DNA of 9,321 nt from Desulfobacteraceae bacterium. Lineage in GTDB: Bacteria > Desulfobacterota > Desulfobacteria > Desulfobacterales > Desulfosalsimonadaceae. Positions 6,465 to 9,321 of the stretch are shown here, piece after piece. The stretch spans positions 1 through 9,321 of the forward strand of contig JAGGYV010000358.1 in the NCBI GenBank assembly GCA_021162325.1, read 5' to 3'. Within the stretch, counting starts at the first letter, position 1; the number at the start of each line of letters is the position of its first letter. The translations under genes and the position numbers were made by a program. The notes under the pieces are model-generated. The model saw only the letters and a program-made list of their open reading frames with translations. It was not told where the DNA came from and made no database searches.

Positions 6465-6485
6465 TAATTGAATTTAATTCAATTA
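6465..6485. repeat. Perfect AT-rich palindrome with 10-bp arms before yidC
   Basis: Left arm TAATTGAATT (6465-6474) and right arm AATTCAATTA (6476-6485) are exact reverse complements around one T. The element ends 15 bases before the yidC ribosome binding site. Within it TTGAAT (6468-6473) stands 16 bp from TATAAT (6490-6495), a promoter-like pair, but a transcript from it would start inside the ribosome binding site. It could be an operator for a dimeric regulator or an mRNA hairpin. Confidence 0.45.
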
Positions 6486-6510
6486 ATTATATAATATTCT
6501 GGAGTTGAAT

Positions 6511-8172
6511 ATGGAACAAGGCCGTTTGTTTTTGGCAATAGTACTTTCTTTTCTGGTGTTTGTTGCCTGGGAGTTTCTTTTTGTTGAAAAACAGGATGTA
6601 CAATCGCCTGTGCCCCTGGAAAAAGTGCTCGAATCAACAATTGCAGAAGAGTTGAAAGAAGACGTGATTGGGGCGGCTGAAAAGTTGACGGAAGACAGTC
6701 TGGAAAGGGTCGCAACGCCAGGTCGTTTTTTTAATTCACTAATTATTAATACCCCGCTGTATTCAGCAAGAATTTCAGAAAAAGGGGCTGCGATTGTCAG
6801 TTTTATTCTCAAAGATTACAGGGAAGCAATAGACGAAGGCTCACCAAATAAAGAGCTGATATCTGAAAACAACAAGACGGGCACGGCCCTTTTAGGCTTT
6901 ACAAATAAGGCGTTGCTGAAAATGTCTGACGCTGTCTTTACAACAAATTTTTCAGGTCAAACACTGGAGGTGCGCAACAATTCTAAATCGATTTCTTTTT
7001 TCTGGCAGTCGGTTGAGGGCGTTTTGGTTGAAAAGCGGTTTTCTTTTGATCCGGAAACCTATAAAGTTAAAATGGATGTTATCTTGACCAATACCGCTTC
7101 CCGGCCGTTCGAAGAAAATTTGACTGTTTCGCTGGTCAATTCCGGGCCGGAAGGCGCAAGGAGATTTTCCTTTGAAGGGCCGATTGTCTTTGTTGACAAT
7201 AAATTAGACGAAATCAAAGTAAAAGATCTGGATGAAAAAAATACGATTTCAGGAAATATAGAATGGGCAGGACTGACTGAGCAGTATTTCATGAGCACGA
7301 TAATTCCTGAAGGCCCTTCTGCATCCACCATTCGCTTGAATCACAATATTGATGATAATCTTGTCGAAGTTAAGTATATTCAGGCGGGGAAAACGCTTCT
7401 GCCAGGCGCCAAGCAGCAGTTTGAATACACGATTTTTATGGGACCCAAGCAAGTATCTGTTTTAAAATCCATAGGCTCAAATCTGGAAAAGGCAATCAAT
7501 TTTGGTTTTTTTGATATTATTGCACAGCCCTGTCTGTGGCTGATGAATGCCATTCATGACCGATTGATTCCCAACTACGGCATCGCCATTATTTTGCTGA
7601 CCATCCTGTTTAAAATTATTTTCTGGCCGCTTGGCACTAAAAGTTATAAGTCTATGGCGGAAATGAAACGCCTTCAGCCGCTGATGGCGGATATCCGGCA
7701 GAAGCATAAAGACGATAAAAAGAAAATGAACGAAGAAATTATGGGGCTATACAAGACTTACAAAGTTAATCCCATGAGCGGGTGTCTCCCGATGGTTGTG
7801 CAAATACCCGTATTCTTTGCATTTTATCGTATGTTGTACGGCTCCATTGAGCTGCGACACGCCCCTTTCTTGTGGTGGATTAATGATCTGTCGGCACCGG
7901 ATCGTCTCTTTACATTTAATTTTACAATTCCCATGATGACCCCCCCCAGCGGCATACCGGTTCTAACGATTATTATGGGGGCGACTATGTTTTTACAGCA
8001 GAAGTTATCGCCGCCGCCGGGAGATCCCACCCAGGCGAAGCTTATGATGATGATGCCGTTAATTTTTACCTTTATCTTTATTAATTTCCCAGCAGGACTT
8101 GTCCTTTACTGGCTTGTAAATAATGTTTTGTCAATTTCGCAACAGTATTATATTACACAGAAAACTGTTTAG
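6511..8172 (+). CDS. yidC: Membrane protein insertase YidC (Oxa1 family)
   Basis: YidC inserts and folds inner-membrane proteins alone or with SecYEG. The 553-residue size and layout are those of Gram-negative YidC. A first membrane segment lies at about 4-25 (RLFLAIVLSFLVFVAWEFLFV). The periplasmic P1 domain spans about 50-320. The conserved insertase domain starts near 331, with membrane segments at about 350-373, 424-443, 483-497 and 515-540. Typical motifs are MKRLQPLMADIRQKHKDDKK, YKVNPMSGCLPMVVQIPVFF and FINFPAGLVLYWLVNN. The conserved groove arginine (E. coli R366) is replaced by Lys368. The protein ends right after the last membrane segment, without a long basic ribosome-binding tail. 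ATG 6511 is chosen over TTG 6505 because GGAG (6501-6504) is six bases upstream. The jag start follows 14 nt after the stop, indicating one operon. Confidence 0.98.
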   Translation: MEQGRLFLAIVLSFLVFVAWEFLFVEKQDVQSPVPLEKVLESTIAEELKEDVIGAAEKLTEDSLERVATPGRFFNSLIINTPLYSARISEKGAAIVSFILKDYREAIDEGSPNKELISENNKTGTALLGFTNKALLKMSDAVFTTNFSGQTLEVRNNSKSISFFWQSVEGVLVEKRFSFDPETYKVKMDVILTNTASRPFEENLTVSLVNSGPEGARRFSFEGPIVFVDNKLDEIKVKDLDEKNTISGNIEWAGLTEQYFMSTIIPEGPSASTIRLNHNIDDNLVEVKYIQAGKTLLPGAKQQFEYTIFMGPKQVSVLKSIGSNLEKAINFGFFDIIAQPCLWLMNAIHDRLIPNYGIAIILLTILFKIIFWPLGTKSYKSMAEMKRLQPLMADIRQKHKDDKKKMNEEIMGLYKTYKVNPMSGCLPMVVQIPVFFAFYRMLYGSIELRHAPFLWWINDLSAPDRLFTFNFTIPMMTPPSGIPVLTIIMGATMFLQQKLSPPPGDPTQAKLMMMMPLIFTFIFINFPAGLVLYWLVNNVLSISQQYYITQKTV

Positions 8173-8175
8173 TAC

Positions 8176-8180
8176 GGAGG
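8176..8180 (+). promoter_or_regulatory. Strong ribosome binding site of jag in the short yidC-jag spacer
   Basis: GGAGG is placed six bases before ATG 8187 in the 14-nt spacer after the yidC stop, and it is the strongest ribosome binding site in the window. It supports efficient translation of jag from the yidC transcript. Confidence 0.85.
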
Positions 8181-8186
8181 AATTAC

Positions 8187-9152
8187 ATGAAGTCTTTTTT
8201 AGACTTTGAGGAAAAAAATGTTGAGAAAGCTGTTCAAAAAGCATGCGCTGATCTCAATGTTGCTCGTGATAAATTAAAGTATGATATTATTTCTCATGGA
8301 TCCAGTGGTATTTTTGGGCTGGTAGGAACCAAAAAAGCCTTAATTCGCGTATTTGTTCCTGATTTGCCAAAGGGGCAACCCGTTTCGAATGCATCTGCCA
8401 TTGCCGGTCATGATAACAAAAGTATGAGTTCTGATATCGTCCAATCTGAAAAGGATACCATCAGTGCTTTAGTTGATGAAGCGTTTGGGGAGGTAAAAGA
8501 GCCTGTCAAGCCATTGGAAAAACCAAAGAGCAATCAGAAGCCCCGGAAGGCTGTAAAACCAAACAAACCAGAGAAGGCTGAAACACCCAGGAAAAATGAA
8601 CAGCCTGAAATAAGCGAAACGCCGGTACCTGCTACAGAAGATCCAGCGATAAATAATGAGGCAGCCATTCTCGCTGCTCAGGACCTGGTTCGTGAAATTT
8701 TTAAGACCATGTCCATTGAAGCGGAGATGTCTGTGTCGATAAACAGCGAATCGGAGCAATGCTGGATCAAGGTCAAGGTGAGTGAGCCAGGGATACTGAT
8801 CGGAAAACGAGGTCAGACTCTTGAGGCCATTCAATATCTGGTAGACAAAGTCGTCAATAAACAATGCGGGAAAGGCTCTCGAGTTATTTTTGATGTTGAA
8901 GGGTATGTTGAATCACGTAAATCGGAGTTGAAAGATCTTGCCTCCCGGTTGGCCAGTAAAGCGGTTAAAACAGGAAAACCATCAACCATGACACGAATGA
9001 ACGCCCATGATCGCCGGATTGTTCATGTTTCATTAAAAAGAAACCGGTCGGTGCGGACCCAGAGTGTTGGTGATGGTTATTATAGAAAGCTGATTATTTT
9101 TCCAAAAGGAAAATATCAGAAAAAGGCAGGCAAAGTCCAATCAAAGGCATAA
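8187..9152 (+). CDS. jag: Jag/KhpB RNA-binding protein (Jag-N, KH and R3H domains)
   Basis: This 321-residue cytosolic protein is a complete Jag (KhpB, SpoIIIJ-associated). The Jag-N domain covers about 1-57 (EEKNVEKAVQKACADLNV, SSGIFGLVGTKKALIRVFV). A long, disordered linker at about 60-155 is rich in Lys, Pro and Glu, with several P-x-K repeats. The KH domain lies at about 157-238 with its RNA-binding GKRG loop at 206-209. The R3H domain follows to about 307, with the signature R276-x3-H280 in NAHDRRIVHVSL. In Gram-positives KhpB forms a pair with KhpA and binds many RNAs, influencing cell-wall elongation and division. In a Gram-negative its role is less known. Its place after yidC suggests coupling of RNA control with membrane protein insertion, which is inference. 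mnmE starts 58 nt downstream, and no terminator is seen between them. Confidence 0.96.
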   Translation: MKSFLDFEEKNVEKAVQKACADLNVARDKLKYDIISHGSSGIFGLVGTKKALIRVFVPDLPKGQPVSNASAIAGHDNKSMSSDIVQSEKDTISALVDEAFGEVKEPVKPLEKPKSNQKPRKAVKPNKPEKAETPRKNEQPEISETPVPATEDPAINNEAAILAAQDLVREIFKTMSIEAEMSVSINSESEQCWIKVKVSEPGILIGKRGQTLEAIQYLVDKVVNKQCGKGSRVIFDVEGYVESRKSELKDLASRLASKAVKTGKPSTMTRMNAHDRRIVHVSLKRNRSVRTQSVGDGYYRKLIIFPKGKYQKKAGKVQSKA

Positions 9153-9210
9153 GTTCTGTTTAATCTATTTTTTTGCCCTATGTGATGTCTACAGCAGTGT
9201 TTAACAGGTT

Positions 9211-9321
9211 ATGAAAGTTTCAACAATTGCAGCAATTGCAACACCCCCCGGGCATGGCGGGATTGGTATTATTAAAATATCAGGACCTGACGCAATTGCT
9301 ATTGGCCTGTCTGTTTTCAGG
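9211..9321 (+). CDS. mnmE: tRNA modification GTPase MnmE (TrmE), 5' end only
   Basis: Only the first 37 codons are in the window. They encode the N-terminal signature VSTIAAIATPPGHGGIGI followed by IKISGPDA, which matches the opening of the formyl-tetrahydrofolate-binding domain of MnmE. MnmE, with MnmG, installs the carboxymethylaminomethyl group (or the related aminomethyl) on U34 of certain tRNAs. The G domain and the C-terminal Cys motif lie beyond the edge. ATG 9211 has only a modest AACAGG just upstream, but the reading frame begins exactly where the family does. The position after yidC and jag is the usual one, and mnmG would often follow. Confidence 0.93.
   Translation, partial: MKVSTIAAIATPPGHGGIGIIKISGPDAIAIGLSVFR

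Larger units (their letters stand above)
6190..6504. other. Long intergenic gap yidD-yidC without a recognisable gene
   Basis: This AT-rich stretch of over 300 nt interrupts an otherwise compact gene block. I see no protein-like frame and no tRNA or known RNA. It holds a TATAAT-like box at 6294-6299 without a good -35, a small symmetric element ATCAAG-C-CTTGAT at 6330-6342 followed by five Ts (6345-6349), a small hairpin TAGGC-TTG-GCCTA at 6454-6466, and a larger palindrome at 6465-6485. It probably contains the promoter and control region of yidC-jag-mnmE. Confidence 0.5.

Noticed and set aside
6483..6812. 109-codon open frame on the - strand across the yidC start
   Set aside because: It overlaps the firmly identified yidC coding sequence; no recognisable motif and no ribosome binding site were seen.
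8469..8864. 131-codon open frame on the - strand inside jag
   Set aside because: It lies opposite the low-complexity linker and KH domain of a clear gene, and its product is a Phe/Leu/Trp-rich mirror of Lys/Glu codons with no recognisable domain.
9215..9240. GCAATTGC-type short repeat at the mnmE start
   Set aside because: It encodes the conserved Thr-Ile-Ala-Ala-Ile-Ala segment; the repetition follows from the protein sequence.

Overview
The window looks like conserved chromosomal housekeeping DNA from a Gram-negative bacterium, most plausibly a sulfate-reducer-like member of the Desulfobacterota (former Deltaproteobacteria). This assignment is inferred from gene order, protein style and moderate base composition, not from a database match. 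The main clue is a YidC with the large Gram-negative periplasmic (P1) domain sitting directly upstream of a jag/khpB gene, which gammaproteobacteria usually lack at this locus. The other clues are the radical SAM/DUF2344 fusion beside ribonuclease G and a crotonase-family acyl-CoA enzyme. All recognised genes are on the + strand.

Region 1 (1-5017) holds a crotonase-family protein (80-841), then an 837-residue radical SAM protein of the TIGR03960 type carrying a C-terminal DUF2344/TIGR03936 domain (865-3378), then ribonuclease G (3464-5017). The crotonase keeps only one of the two hydratase glutamates and resembles a delta3,delta2-enoyl-CoA isomerase. The pairing of the radical SAM/DUF2344 protein with rng recurs in many bacteria, but the job of the radical SAM enzyme is unknown; it is the least understood protein here.

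Region 2 (5018-5284) is noncoding. It carries a consensus TTGACA box overlapping an inverted repeat, a clear intrinsic terminator with nine Ts (5190-5215), and a -10-like box just after it. It may be the end of the rng transcript plus the rpmH promoter, an attenuated rpmH leader, or a short sRNA gene.

Region 3 (5285-9321) is the classical rpmH-rnpA-yidD-yidC-jag-mnmE block: ribosomal protein L34, the RNase P protein, the YidD membrane-insertion helper, the YidC insertase, the KH/R3H RNA-binding protein Jag, and the first 37 codons of the tRNA-modification GTPase MnmE, cut by the window edge. The genes link RNA processing, ribosome assembly and inner-membrane protein insertion. rnpA and yidD both lack a convincing ATG/SD start, and yidD may begin at an ATT overlapping the rnpA stop. 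A 321-nt gap before yidC carries a perfect palindrome with 10-bp arms. I found no mobile elements, tRNAs, rRNAs or CRISPR arrays. No wholly new system is evident; the interesting points are the unknown radical SAM fusion and the regulatory structures in the two long intergenic gaps.
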